Source: Nitrosopumilaceae archaeon
Lineage (GTDB): Archaea; Thermoproteota; Nitrososphaeria; Nitrososphaerales; Nitrosopumilaceae
Assembly: GCA_028279545.1 (NCBI GenBank)
Contig: JANQNN010000012.1
Coordinates: 62,001 to 126,000, forward strand
Length of the DNA: 64,000 nt
Reading direction: 5' to 3'
Part shown: piece by piece, positions 17,140-25,264 of the stretch
How positions within the stretch are numbered: the first letter of the stretch is position 1
How the letters are laid out: every line of letters starts with the position of its first letter
The notes under the pieces: generated by a model
The model's input: only the letters and a program-made list of their open reading frames with translations
Told to the model about the DNA's origin: nothing
Database searches by the model: none
Made by a program: the position numbers and the translations under genes

Positions 17140-18414
17140 TTGGGTTTTGTTTTGTGTGCAATAATTCCTAATGATTCATTTGGACAAACCTTTGAACTGG
17201 GGGAATCCCCTTATGGCAGAGAATTTATTGGAATTAAGGTTTTAGATGCCTACTTTGGTACCCAGGATGAAAAAATTGAAGTGAATTCCGGAGACCAAAA
17301 TGTCCCATTGACTGTAGTTATGACAAACGTTGGTTCCAATGATATTATTGGAATTCAGGGCCAACTTTCGCTACCATTTGGATTTTCTGACATCCACAAC
17401 AGGGGACTGCTGGTTGATGCTGACAGTGAGACTAATGCTAAAACTGGAGATGTTTTTTCATTAACATTTTTTGTAAATGTAGATGAAAACACTAAACCGG
17501 GAGTGTTTCCTGCATCATTACAAGTCGATTATTCTAGATTAAGAGAATCTGGTGGGAGAACCGATTTCTTTGAAGTTAAATTTCATTTGACTGGAGATAG
17601 CGTGATAAACGTTCGCGCAGTTGAACCATTTTTAAAATCCCTAAAAGAGAACCAGGTCCAAATTGAAATTGTAAATGATGGAACAGCACCAATTTCAGCA
17701 GTTGATATTGAACTGATAAATACACAAAGTGAGATTGCATCCACCACTACTTCAATAACTAATGTAGAAAACGTTGTAATATTAAGCACAAATTGGGATG
17801 TTGGTCAGATTAACCCAGGAGAAAAAAAAATTCTTGAGGCCTTGGTTTATGTCCCAGAATCACTAAAAGGTGAAACTCTACGGGCACCAATACAAATTAC
17901 CTATTACAATGTTCAAGGGGATAAGCACGTTATTTCCAGAATAGTTGATTTTTATGTAAACGGATTGGTGGATATTTCCATAAATCAAGTAAAGGTAAAG
18001 ACCATTTCAGAAAAAAGCTATATTGTAGGAAATGTCGTAAATGAAGGAAATGCAGATGGTCTGTTTGGATATGTTTCTTTCATTCCACAAGAGGGCTCCA
18101 ATCTTACATCCATTACAACCTTTATTGACGAAATAGAGACAGACTCGCCAGTCCCATTTAATATGCCAGTAGAGTTTGAGGGAGACCCCACCTATGGCGA
18201 CAATGAATTGGAAATTTCAGTACGATACAAAGATGCCCTGCGGGATGAATACTTTGTTAACAAGACATTTACTCTGTTCCTAGAAGAACCCAAGGAAAAT
18301 GAAGAATCTGATTTCTCCATAGGGGTTTTAGTTGCTCTTGTCGGAATTATCGGTGTTGGGATATTTCTAGGCAAGAAAGGAAACTTGCCATTTACAAAGT
18401 CTAGAAAAAAATAA
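17140..18414 (+). CDS. membrane-anchored secreted protein of the ABC operon (COG1361-like)
   Basis: About 424 residues with an N-terminal hydrophobic signal, several Ig-like repeats (VPLTVVMTNVGSNDIIGIQG, VQIEIVNDGTAPISAVDIEL, SYIVGNVVNEGNADGLFGYV) and a C-terminal membrane helix with basic tail (GVLVALVGIIGVGIF then KSRKK). These repeats resemble COG1361 S-layer-like domains that accompany archaeal ABC exporters. The start is doubtful: the TTG at 17140 gives a signal peptide without basic residues, while the frame is open upstream (reading INSKVVFVFL) but has no ATG, GTG or TTG until a stop. A rare ATA start near 17113, overlapping the ATPase stop, would give a better signal peptide. Confidence 0.75.
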   Translation: MGFVLCAIIPNDSFGQTFELGESPYGREFIGIKVLDAYFGTQDEKIEVNSGDQNVPLTVVMTNVGSNDIIGIQGQLSLPFGFSDIHNRGLLVDADSETNAKTGDVFSLTFFVNVDENTKPGVFPASLQVDYSRLRESGGRTDFFEVKFHLTGDSVINVRAVEPFLKSLKENQVQIEIVNDGTAPISAVDIELINTQSEIASTTTSITNVENVVILSTNWDVGQINPGEKKILEALVYVPESLKGETLRAPIQITYYNVQGDKHVISRIVDFYVNGLVDISINQVKVKTISEKSYIVGNVVNEGNADGLFGYVSFIPQEGSNLTSITTFIDEIETDSPVPFNMPVEFEGDPTYGDNELEISVRYKDALRDEYFVNKTFTLFLEEPKENEESDFSIGVLVALVGIIGVGIFLGKKGNLPFTKSRKK

Positions 18415-18469
18415 AAAATTAATTGTTCAAAAATTGCAGAATCATTTTTTGGTAACTCATTTTGAAAAA

Positions 18470-18883
18470 TCATTTTAGCAATTTTAGTATCTCTTTGCTA
18501 AACAAGTCTTCAATTTTTTTTGGTTTTTCATCAACTAGAACTTCCCTACTATAATTCTCCATCGCAAAATTGATAATATGCATGTATACCTGAAGCAGTG
18601 CCTTTCCTTTTTTTGTAATAAAGTATTTTGTAACCCGGGGAGTTTTTTGATAGATTTTTTTTCTAATCAACCCATTTTTCGTCATGTTCCTTAAGGTTAA
18701 CGTAAGGGTTTTGGAGTTCATTGTTTTGATTGTAATCAGTTCGCCAAACTTGTGTTGTTTTAAAAACCAAATGTGAATAAGGATGGTAAGTGTAAATTTT
18801 TTATTTATCATCTTTTTTACAAAACCCACAGGACTTTGTTTGAAACATTTTCCGATTTCCTCTAAATCCTTTGTTGTAATCAT
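18470..18883 (-). CDS. HxlR-type winged-helix transcription regulator
   Basis: 137 residues. The core matches the HxlR pattern: FTLTILIHIWFLKQHKFGEL, then IKTMNSKTLTLTLRNMTKNG, LIRKKIYQKTPRVTKYFITK and KGKALL. These regulators bind inverted repeats as dimers. The gene is convergent with the ABC operon and divergent from the small secreted protein at 18996; a 40-bp dyad lies between its start and that gene, and a similar half-site precedes the ABC permease. It probably autoregulates and controls both neighbours (inference from sites). Confidence 0.85.
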   Translation of the reverse strand: MITTKDLEEIGKCFKQSPVGFVKKMINKKFTLTILIHIWFLKQHKFGELITIKTMNSKTLTLTLRNMTKNGLIRKKIYQKTPRVTKYFITKKGKALLQVYMHIINFAMENYSREVLVDEKPKKIEDLFSKEILKLLK

Positions 18884-18924
18884 GCTTGATTTTTGAAATT
18901 TTGGTATAAAATTACATCTATTTT

Positions 18925-18964
18925 GGATACCTACTTTGAGGTAGCTACCATCAAGTATCTATCC
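18925..18964. promoter_or_regulatory. 40-bp inverted repeat, probable HxlR operator
   Basis: Two contiguous 20-bp half-sites, GGATACCTACTTTGAGGTAG and CTACCATCAAGTATCTATCC, are inverted copies matching at 15 of 20 positions with the centre at GTAG|CTAC (18944/18945). It lies in the 112-bp divergent promoter region between the HxlR gene (start 18883) and the secreted protein gene (start 18996). A GGATAC element recurs at about 18979. Confidence 0.65.
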
Positions 18965-18995
18965 TCCTTAAATTACTAGGATACTTAATCTAATT

Positions 18996-19277
18996 ATGAC
19001 TGGAAAGATTACAAAATCTGTAAAGTTATCTGCTATAGTAGCTCTTTTTGTCTTTATGGCAATAGGAATGGAAGAGTTTTATGGAGATAACCAAGCATAT
19101 GCAGATCTTAACGAGTTCGAAAGACTTCTAGATGAAATAGGTGCAGAAGTAGAATCAGCCAACAATGCTCCAGAAACCGTCGAAGCTCACCCACAAACAA
19201 TTCCAGTTGAAAATATTGATGCACAAATTGCATATCTAGAAGCTTTTGATGAAGTAATTCGAGCACAAATTCATTGA
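18996..19277 (+). CDS. small secreted acidic protein
   Basis: 93 residues with a basic N-terminus and hydrophobic helix (about 10-26), a possible cleavage near QAYADL, and a strongly acidic mature part (LNEFERLLDEIGAEVESANN, ending IDAQIAYLEAFDEVIRAQIH) that is probably helical. No family recognised. It is divergent from the HxlR-type regulator and shares the dyad between them, so it is likely regulated by it. A hairpin with downstream T-tracts follows 34 bp after its stop. Confidence 0.65.
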   Translation: MTGKITKSVKLSAIVALFVFMAIGMEEFYGDNQAYADLNEFERLLDEIGAEVESANNAPETVEAHPQTIPVENIDAQIAYLEAFDEVIRAQIH

Positions 19278-19310
19278 ATTACTAGAACTCTTCCCTAGTG
19301 GAAACTAATT

Positions 19311-19360
19311 GAGTTGCTGAGAATTTTTTTTCTTTGATATTAATCAACTTCTCAGCACTC
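19311..19360 (+). terminator. hairpin followed by T-tracts after the small secreted gene
   Basis: GAGTTGCTGAGAA at 19311-19323 pairs with TTCTCAGCACTC at 19349-19360 (12 bp with one bulged base) around a 25-nt T-rich loop. A run TTCTTTTTTTTT begins about 10 bp later. The T-tracts alone would terminate in archaea; the stem may stabilise the transcript end or be a small RNA element. Confidence 0.5.
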
Positions 19361-19536
19361 TGCCCTTCTTTTTTTTTGAATAATTTAAAAAAATAAATGA
19401 ATACTTTTCCCTCAATTGGCTAGGTGAAAAGATAATCATTTTTGGAGATGTCGTTATAATTGAAACTTGAGCATTGAATACAATCAATTATTAAAAAACA
19501 GAATAATTAATAGGAGACATTAGCATATAGTAAGAC

Positions 19537-20151
19537 ATGTCAGAGCAAGGCTCTGTCAAAAAGAGCTCCTTGTCAAGGCGTGACTTTCTAAGGCTCATGG
19601 CCGCAGGCGGTGTTGCAATTGCTTTTGCACCGATGATTCCTTTTGGAAATTACATGCCAAACCCAAAAAACGAAAATTTGGGAAGAGAAAAGGTGATTTT
19701 ACCTGATGGCACTCATGCAAACATCAATTCTTTTCCAGTAAATCATGCAGAAGTTATTACCTATCCTAGGACAGGTGATCCTGCCTTTGATGCTGAGGCA
19801 TTTAGAAAATGGCAGCTCATTAGGTTGCCAACAGAACTTGGAGGGGAGAAACTCTCTACAAGCGCATTTAGAGTTTACAGTAACATTTGTGTTCATTTGT
19901 GGTGTTTGTGGGAATACAAAACGATATCGGCTACCAGAACAAAAAATCAGATAGAGTGCCCATGTCATGGGAGTGCATACGATCCATTAACAGGAATTTC
20001 AACCAAGGGTCCCGCATCAGTACAGGCTGCACCTTCAAATGCATTGCCCAAGTTGGATTTAGAAGCTGATTCCGATGGATACTTGTTTATCCTTCCTCCC
20101 AAGTGGGGCGTAAATGAAAATGGAGTTGTGGGATATGGCCGATTCCTTTAG
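19537..20151 (+). CDS. Rieske [2Fe-2S] protein with twin-arginine signal
   Basis: 204 residues. The N-terminus has a Tat motif (SLSRRDFLRL) followed by a hydrophobic segment, so it is exported folded and probably stays anchored. The Rieske cluster boxes are CVHLWC (ligands C118 and H120, disulfide C123) and CPCHGS (ligand C141, disulfide C143, ligand H144), followed by the Pro-loop-like PASVQAAPSNALP. The usual Gly before the first disulfide Cys is Trp here. It would carry electrons outside the membrane in a bc1/complex III-like chain or with copper proteins; no cytochrome b gene is adjacent. Confidence 0.92.
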   Translation: MSEQGSVKKSSLSRRDFLRLMAAGGVAIAFAPMIPFGNYMPNPKNENLGREKVILPDGTHANINSFPVNHAEVITYPRTGDPAFDAEAFRKWQLIRLPTELGGEKLSTSAFRVYSNICVHLWCLWEYKTISATRTKNQIECPCHGSAYDPLTGISTKGPASVQAAPSNALPKLDLEADSDGYLFILPPKWGVNENGVVGYGRFL

Positions 20152-20217
20152 ACAAACAATTTGAAGTTCCAAATTTTTAATTTTTGATCTCTCTTTATTG
20201 CTACAATTTATTTTAAA

Positions 20218-20634
20218 TCATTCACATATCGTCATAACCTTTTCTTCAATTTCTCCTAAATTCAGGTCTGAAAGTATTTTCTTTAAACTAGGTCTGTCTT
20301 CTGAACCTGAAAAACTCCAACTTCCACCTATCCTTATAGTAATTGCGTTACTGTCCTTTTGTAATACAGTTACTTGTCTCTCTTGAAAATCATAATTTGT
20401 ACCCAATTTTCCAATCTCTTCTCTAACATATTCCTCAATTTGATTGGGCTCCATTGAAACTTGGTTTATACGAAAAGTAACTGAACAGAGCTTATCATTT
20501 TCAGGTAGACAAACATCACCATAACAATGCTTACTAGGAGAATTTTCAGGTTCTTGCCAAACTAAATAGAGAGTGATTACTGCCAAACTAATTACTGCAA
20601 TAGCGATGATTATTGCAAATTTTCCATTAACCAT
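20218..20634 (-). CDS. membrane-anchored small protein, unknown
   Basis: 138 residues with one N-terminal membrane helix (about 5-26) and an outside alpha/beta-like part containing Cys residues (KHCYGDVCLPENDKLCSV and the C-terminal MTICE). The segments EEYVREEIGKLG and LKKILSDLNLGEIEEK are helical. I do not recognise the family. It lies 46 bp downstream of a winged-helix regulator gene on the same strand and may be in its operon. Confidence 0.6.
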   Translation of the reverse strand: MVNGKFAIIIAIAVISLAVITLYLVWQEPENSPSKHCYGDVCLPENDKLCSVTFRINQVSMEPNQIEEYVREEIGKLGTNYDFQERQVTVLQKDSNAITIRIGGSWSFSGSEDRPSLKKILSDLNLGEIEEKVMTICE

Positions 20635-20680
20635 ATCAAATCTTTATTCAAATAATGCCATTAAGATTTTCAATTATAAC

Positions 20681-21298
20681 CTACATTAAATGGTTATATT
20701 TACCTAGAAAAAACAAATTTGTTTTAAATAATTTTTTAGGTCCATATTTGATACTAGCCTTTCCATTTTCATGTATAATTGCAAATGAGCTAAATGGAGA
20801 AGTGTATTTTACAATTTTTTTATTGTTATCTGAAAAAATAAAACCATCTTCAACTAACAGTCCTGCCTGTTTCATCCTTTCAATTTTTCTGTAGGCCGTT
20901 GTTTGTGGTACGTTGGCTTTATCTATAATGTCTTTGATGATTTTTGATTTTCTTAAAACTTGGTCAAGCATTTTTCCTACTTCAGGGTCTCCAATTATTT
21001 TGATAATTTCATTTTTTTTATTTTTTGGTTCAAAAGGGGTTTGACCATATTTCCAGTCTGTAGCTGTAATTTTAGCAAGAAATTTACTATTTATTTTGAT
21101 ATAACCATCGCCAAAATTTTCTTTTAGAATATCTTCTACTAGTTCCCATTTGTGAAAACTTTGCCTAATGGTTGTTCCATATTTTTCAAAAAGTCTATTT
21201 TTAACAACTTTTACTGCAGAGATTCCAAGTTCTTTTTTTATAACAGAAATTAAGGCATTTTCCCAAATTTCTGGATCATTTGAATTCAATTTAATCAT
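20681..21298 (-). CDS. winged-helix regulator with N-terminal NitrOD5-like domain (second copy)
   Basis: 205 residues from the ATG at 21298; a TTG two codons upstream is the alternative. The plan matches the regulator at 10168-10788: an N-terminal domain with DPEIWENALISVIKKELG and WELVEDILKENFGDGY, then a basic linker and a winged helix (IIKIIGDPEVGKMLDQVLRK, IIDKANVPQTTAYRKIERMK, AGLLVEDGF). The NitrOD5 name is from memory. It is divergent from the C2H2 mini-protein and the surface-protease module; control of either is possible but not shown. Confidence 0.75.
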   Translation of the reverse strand: MIKLNSNDPEIWENALISVIKKELGISAVKVVKNRLFEKYGTTIRQSFHKWELVEDILKENFGDGYIKINSKFLAKITATDWKYGQTPFEPKNKKNEIIKIIGDPEVGKMLDQVLRKSKIIKDIIDKANVPQTTAYRKIERMKQAGLLVEDGFIFSDNNKKIVKYTSPFSSFAIIHENGKASIKYGPKKLFKTNLFFLGKYNHLM

Positions 21299-21451
21299 GT
21301 TCAAATGTTTTAATTTAATAATCTATCTGTAGTTTTTTTAATCACTTTTATATTTCCATAATTGGGATTATTAAAAATAATAACCTAAGAACTTATGATA
21401 TTTAAAATTACAAAATAAAAGATTTAAAACCAATTAGATAAATGAGGTGCA

Positions 21452-21547
21452 ATGACTGTTCGGTTGTTTACTTGTAATTCATGCAAGAAAATTTTCCCTA
21501 TCAACAAAGTGGAAGAACATGTTATCGAGGGTCATAAATGGGATTAA
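21452..21547 (+). CDS. 31-residue C2H2 zinc-finger mini-protein
   Basis: A GAGGTG ribosome-binding-like sequence lies just before the ATG. The product is a single finger: CNSC, eleven residues later a helix ending in H-x5-H (EEHVIEGH). This is the size of one finger and nothing else. Such mini-fingers are known in archaea. The rest of the 21299-21773 gap is AT-rich, with TTTATATG near 21634-21648 as a probable promoter for the downstream module. Confidence 0.65.
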   Translation: MTVRLFTCNSCKKIFPINKVEEHVIEGHKWD

Positions 21548-21773
21548 ACATGGTTTGATTCTCCCTAGGGAAATTCCATTTAGCAGTTTGAGAAATTTCT
21601 AAAAATATGCGATAATTGAATTTAAATATGATACGATCTTTATATGTTCATTAATTATGGGATTCCTATTTAAATGAAATTTCCAATTTTGGAAATAATG
21701 ATAAAGTTTGTGTAGATTCTAGATCTAAAACAATCTAATAAACGACAAAATTAGGTTCAAAATACAAAAAAAC

Positions 21774-22253
21774 TTGTTGAAAAAGTGGAATTTAGTTCTA
21801 ATGGGTTTAATTGCAATGGGAGGAATTACAGTAGGAACTGCAATTGCGCAAGTTTATAATGAAAACGTAACAATAAATGGAAAGTTAACTGTTAATGATG
21901 CAGGATTACAATTTGAAAGAACTGACAATGTTCAAACTACGATGCGATTAATTAATGATGACAAACAAACCGTATTTCAATTTGAAGATCCTACCGAACT
22001 CCAGAAATATCTTATAAGAAGTACTGTAGGTACTTCAGGCGCCTTGGAATTTCTTGACTTCTCAGGTGCATCTCCAACTCCAAGAATCGATATGTCAATT
22101 GAAAGGTCTGACGGTAAAGTTGGAATTGGTACCGCTAATCCTACACAAGAATTAGATTTAGTTGGAAACTTTAAGCTTTCGGGTGATCTTATTGGGGTCT
22201 CGGGTTTGAAAATAACGCCAAACGGTGATTTGTGTTTGGGTGCAAACTGTTAA
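21774..22253 (+). CDS. secreted protein with tail-fibre-like VGIGTxxPxxxLDLxG motif
   Basis: 159 residues from a TTG; signal peptide about 1-25 (ends AIAQ). The mature part has beta-prism-like text: NVTINGKLTVNDAGLQFER, then near the end GKVGIGTANPTQELDLVGNF and a strand-rich close ending in CLGANC. The VGIGT.NP...L(D/L)V.G box is typical of phage tail fibres and bacterial adhesins, where it precedes a trimeric fold. Here it is on a short exported archaeal protein, so it may form surface fibres. The stop overlaps the next ATG (TAATG), coupling it to 22253. Confidence 0.7.
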   Translation: MLKKWNLVLMGLIAMGGITVGTAIAQVYNENVTINGKLTVNDAGLQFERTDNVQTTMRLINDDKQTVFQFEDPTELQKYLIRSTVGTSGALEFLDFSGASPTPRIDMSIERSDGKVGIGTANPTQELDLVGNFKLSGDLIGVSGLKITPNGDLCLGANC

Positions 22254-22756
22254 TGAAACAGAATAAAAGGATGACAAATGAAACGATAAATAACATGGAT
22301 GAAAACGGGAAAAAAGTTTCTTACACGGTTTTAATTTTGGGATTATTCTTTGCTACTTCTCAAAACTTTACAGATGATTTGTTTTTCCCAACTGTTCAGG
22401 CATCAGATAAAAATGAGAATTTATGCCAACAAAATAATGGGACGATTAATAATTCTTTTTTTCCATTGGAAAATTATAGGGATTACTGTCAAGGACTTGA
22501 TTCTTCTACTTGTGAACAAATTAATGGTACTTGGAAGTCTTGTTTAACGGAACAATATACTGGACAACCAAGCTACTCAGGAGTTTGTGTTTTATCAAAT
22601 ACATGTATCCTTTTTGATCAAGAGGTATATCAGAAGGAAATTGATCAGGAAAATCAAATTTTAATTCTTACTGTGATTATTACTTTGGGTTTACTTATCG
22701 CATTGTCAGTTTTTGTACTCAAGAAAATACGATCTCGTGGAGACATAATCAAATGA
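22253..22756 (+). CDS. Cys-rich membrane protein between fibre and subtilase genes
   Basis: 167 residues from the ATG overlapping the previous stop. It has an N-terminal hydrophobic segment (about 22-45), an outside domain with at least six Cys (NLCQQNNG, YRDYCQGLDSSTCEQ, WKSCL, GVCVLSNTC) and a C-terminal membrane helix (ILILTVIITLGLLIALSVFVL) with basic tail. The Cys pattern suggests disulfides. Its last 4 bp (ATGA) overlap the start of the subtilase gene, so all three genes are translated as a unit. It could anchor the fibre protein or the protease; no family recognised. Confidence 0.65.
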   Translation: MKQNKRMTNETINNMDENGKKVSYTVLILGLFFATSQNFTDDLFFPTVQASDKNENLCQQNNGTINNSFFPLENYRDYCQGLDSSTCEQINGTWKSCLTEQYTGQPSYSGVCVLSNTCILFDQEVYQKEIDQENQILILTVIITLGLLIALSVFVLKKIRSRGDIIK

Positions 22757-25155
22757 AAAAAAATTTTCTGTTAACGAGTTCCGGTTTAATTTTTCTTTTC
22801 TTTATTTCTATAGTTCCCTTTTCTTATTCTGAAGAAATAAAAGAATTTATAAAATCTGACATTCACCACTCCTCAAACACGGCAATAGAGGCTCTATTTG
22901 AAAAGAAAGAAAATTTTATGAATGAGTATAATCAAAAATATTCTAATTCTAGTTTTGAAAATTTAAATTTCAAAGAAATTCCAAACGATAGCCACGTAGA
23001 CGTTTCTATTTTAAATCTTAAAGAAATTTATCGGGATACTCCTTTATTGTGGCATGTTTATTTGAATGGAAATTATTCAAATAATTTACAATTTGGATCT
23101 GTAGACCTAAAGTTAAAATCAGAAAATTCTAATTATTTGTTAGCCGCAGGAACAATTGATGAAATTGAAGAATATTTTTTGAATAATTCCAAAGTAAAAA
23201 CAATTTTTCTTCCGCATTTAAAAACTTCCAAAGTTTCCTCTAACTCTATTTACGATCCATATGCCCTACATAATTCTAGGTATTCTGTAGTGCCTGAAAT
23301 CCCATTTAAATCAGAAACTTCAGTCTTTGAAACCAACTCCCAAAAAACCAAAAGGGAAATGTTAGTTCCTTCAATGAAAATTAATCCGTCCATACCAAAA
23401 TTGTTTAATTCAAACAACCAATCAGAAATATTTTTTTCAGATACTGATTCAAAGAATCGACTTCAATTATCAGTTTATGCCAAACCAGAATTTTTAAGTC
23501 AGATTCCAAGCTGGCTAAATGTTTCTTCAATTCACAATTACGAAAATTCAGAATTCCCTCATGTAAAAATTAATAGTTGGTTATCTATTTCGGATGTAAA
23601 TCTACTTGAGCGTGTTGAATCCGTAATTTTAATTGACTCAATACTTCGCCCAATTTCAAATAATCATGAATCCGGCCACACTACGGGCGATGGAATTACA
23701 ATAACACATGCAGATGACTTACATTTACAAGGAATAACAGGTGACAGCGTACGAGTTGCAGTTATTGATACGGGGTTCGATATGTTAGATCCTGTTTTAA
23801 ACGTCCCAAACGTTGTTGACACGAATTTCTTTGGATGTGCTGGGATAAATTGTTTCGGTGCGCCAGGTTATCATGGAAATTTAGTAGCGGAAATAGTTCT
23901 TGATATGGCACCTGATTCTGAATTGCTTTTATATGCAGCATTTGGAAATGATGATTTTGTTGATGCAGTAGATGAAGCAAGAAATAACAACGCAGACATT
24001 ATCATTAGTTCTATTGGTTGGTTTACTGATGGGGGAAAAACTAAACAGTATTTGGATGGAACCAGCAAAACCGCAGATGCTTATACTAGAGCTTCAAATG
24101 AGGATGGAATTTTAACTATTAATGCAGCCGCAAATCAAGGTAATCTACACACTTTTAGAACATATACGGAAGTTCCAATTGGGTTGATTCCTGATTTACC
24201 TCTTGGATTTCATCATGGAGCATTGGAATTTGACCCAACAGAAACTGGTGCAATGCGAGCCTGTTTGCCACTTACTGCCACTGAAGGCACCAATACATTA
24301 TTTGTTACATGGGATGATTGGTCTTGGGATCCAAATGGTCGTTTTGATGATTATAACGTTTTTGTATATGATGATACAATGAGCAATCGACTTTTTAGTA
24401 CAGGAGGAACAGACTCTCAGATAATTAATTATCCAAAAGAGTTAGTATTATTTGGTGTGGCACAAGGAGTCGAATCTGTATGTATTGTAATTACCAAGGG
24501 TGGGGCTTTCCCAACAGAAACGATTTATGATTTTCATATTCATAGCAGACAAAATTTTGAATTTCCTACAAACCATATTGTTTCTGCAGGGAGCCTCTTT
24601 ACTCCAGCCGATGGTCCAGAAACAATAGCTGTTGGAGCAATTGATTCCGTTTCGTTAACTTGGTGGGATGACTCCTCGCAAGGTCCAACTGATGATGGTA
24701 GAATAAAACCAGAAATATGTGCTCCAACAAATGTTGAACTTGACAGTAGCAAAGCCTTAGGACCTTTTGGAGGAACTTCAGCGGCAACTCCCCATGTTGC
24801 AGGTGCTGCAGCTTTATTACTTGAACAAGACCCTACTTTGTCAGTGAATGATTTACGTCAAATATTAATAGACAAGGCAACTTTTGATTCAAGTTATTCT
24901 ATAAACAACATTTGTGGAGCTGATTCAGGATTACTTTCCCTTGCTTGTTCTCCACCACAGTCAGGAGATTGGATTATCAATTTTGATTGTATCCTGCCAG
25001 AAAACACTGTAGCTCCTGGAAACGTAATTGTTGAAAATAATGCTGTACTTACAATCCCAAATGGACTTGTTTTAGATATAGATTTCCTTACTAGTCATCT
25101 TGAAATCAAAACGGGCAGCCAGGTTATGATTAAACAAGGTGGGCAAATTACATAG
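22753..25155 (+). CDS. large secreted subtilisin-like serine protease (S8)
   Basis: 800 residues with a signal peptide (about 1-26). After a long pro-region (about 27-320) comes the catalytic domain with D339 (VAVIDTGFD), H374 (GYHGNLVAE), the oxyanion N461 (AAANQGN) and S676 (GGTSAATPHVAG). The 215-residue gap between N and S holds an inserted beta-rich domain (DDYNVFVYDDTMSNRLFSTG), like the P/PPC-type domains seen in other exported subtilases. A short C-terminal part (ENTVAPGNVIVENNAVLTIPNG) looks like a beta-helix turn. It probably matures itself outside the cell. Coupled to the two genes upstream. Confidence 0.92.
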   Translation: MKKNFLLTSSGLIFLFFISIVPFSYSEEIKEFIKSDIHHSSNTAIEALFEKKENFMNEYNQKYSNSSFENLNFKEIPNDSHVDVSILNLKEIYRDTPLLWHVYLNGNYSNNLQFGSVDLKLKSENSNYLLAAGTIDEIEEYFLNNSKVKTIFLPHLKTSKVSSNSIYDPYALHNSRYSVVPEIPFKSETSVFETNSQKTKREMLVPSMKINPSIPKLFNSNNQSEIFFSDTDSKNRLQLSVYAKPEFLSQIPSWLNVSSIHNYENSEFPHVKINSWLSISDVNLLERVESVILIDSILRPISNNHESGHTTGDGITITHADDLHLQGITGDSVRVAVIDTGFDMLDPVLNVPNVVDTNFFGCAGINCFGAPGYHGNLVAEIVLDMAPDSELLLYAAFGNDDFVDAVDEARNNNADIIISSIGWFTDGGKTKQYLDGTSKTADAYTRASNEDGILTINAAANQGNLHTFRTYTEVPIGLIPDLPLGFHHGALEFDPTETGAMRACLPLTATEGTNTLFVTWDDWSWDPNGRFDDYNVFVYDDTMSNRLFSTGGTDSQIINYPKELVLFGVAQGVESVCIVITKGGAFPTETIYDFHIHSRQNFEFPTNHIVSAGSLFTPADGPETIAVGAIDSVSLTWWDDSSQGPTDDGRIKPEICAPTNVELDSSKALGPFGGTSAATPHVAGAAALLLEQDPTLSVNDLRQILIDKATFDSSYSINNICGADSGLLSLACSPPQSGDWIINFDCILPENTVAPGNVIVENNAVLTIPNGLVLDIDFLTSHLEIKTGSQVMIKQGGQIT

Positions 25156-25264
25156 AATCTAGTTGTTCTTGTGACTAGAAAATTATTACAAAAATGAACC
25201 CAAACCCCTAAACATTCAGTCTAAAACCTTAAGTGGGTTTTTGTAGATTTAGAGGATATTAACT

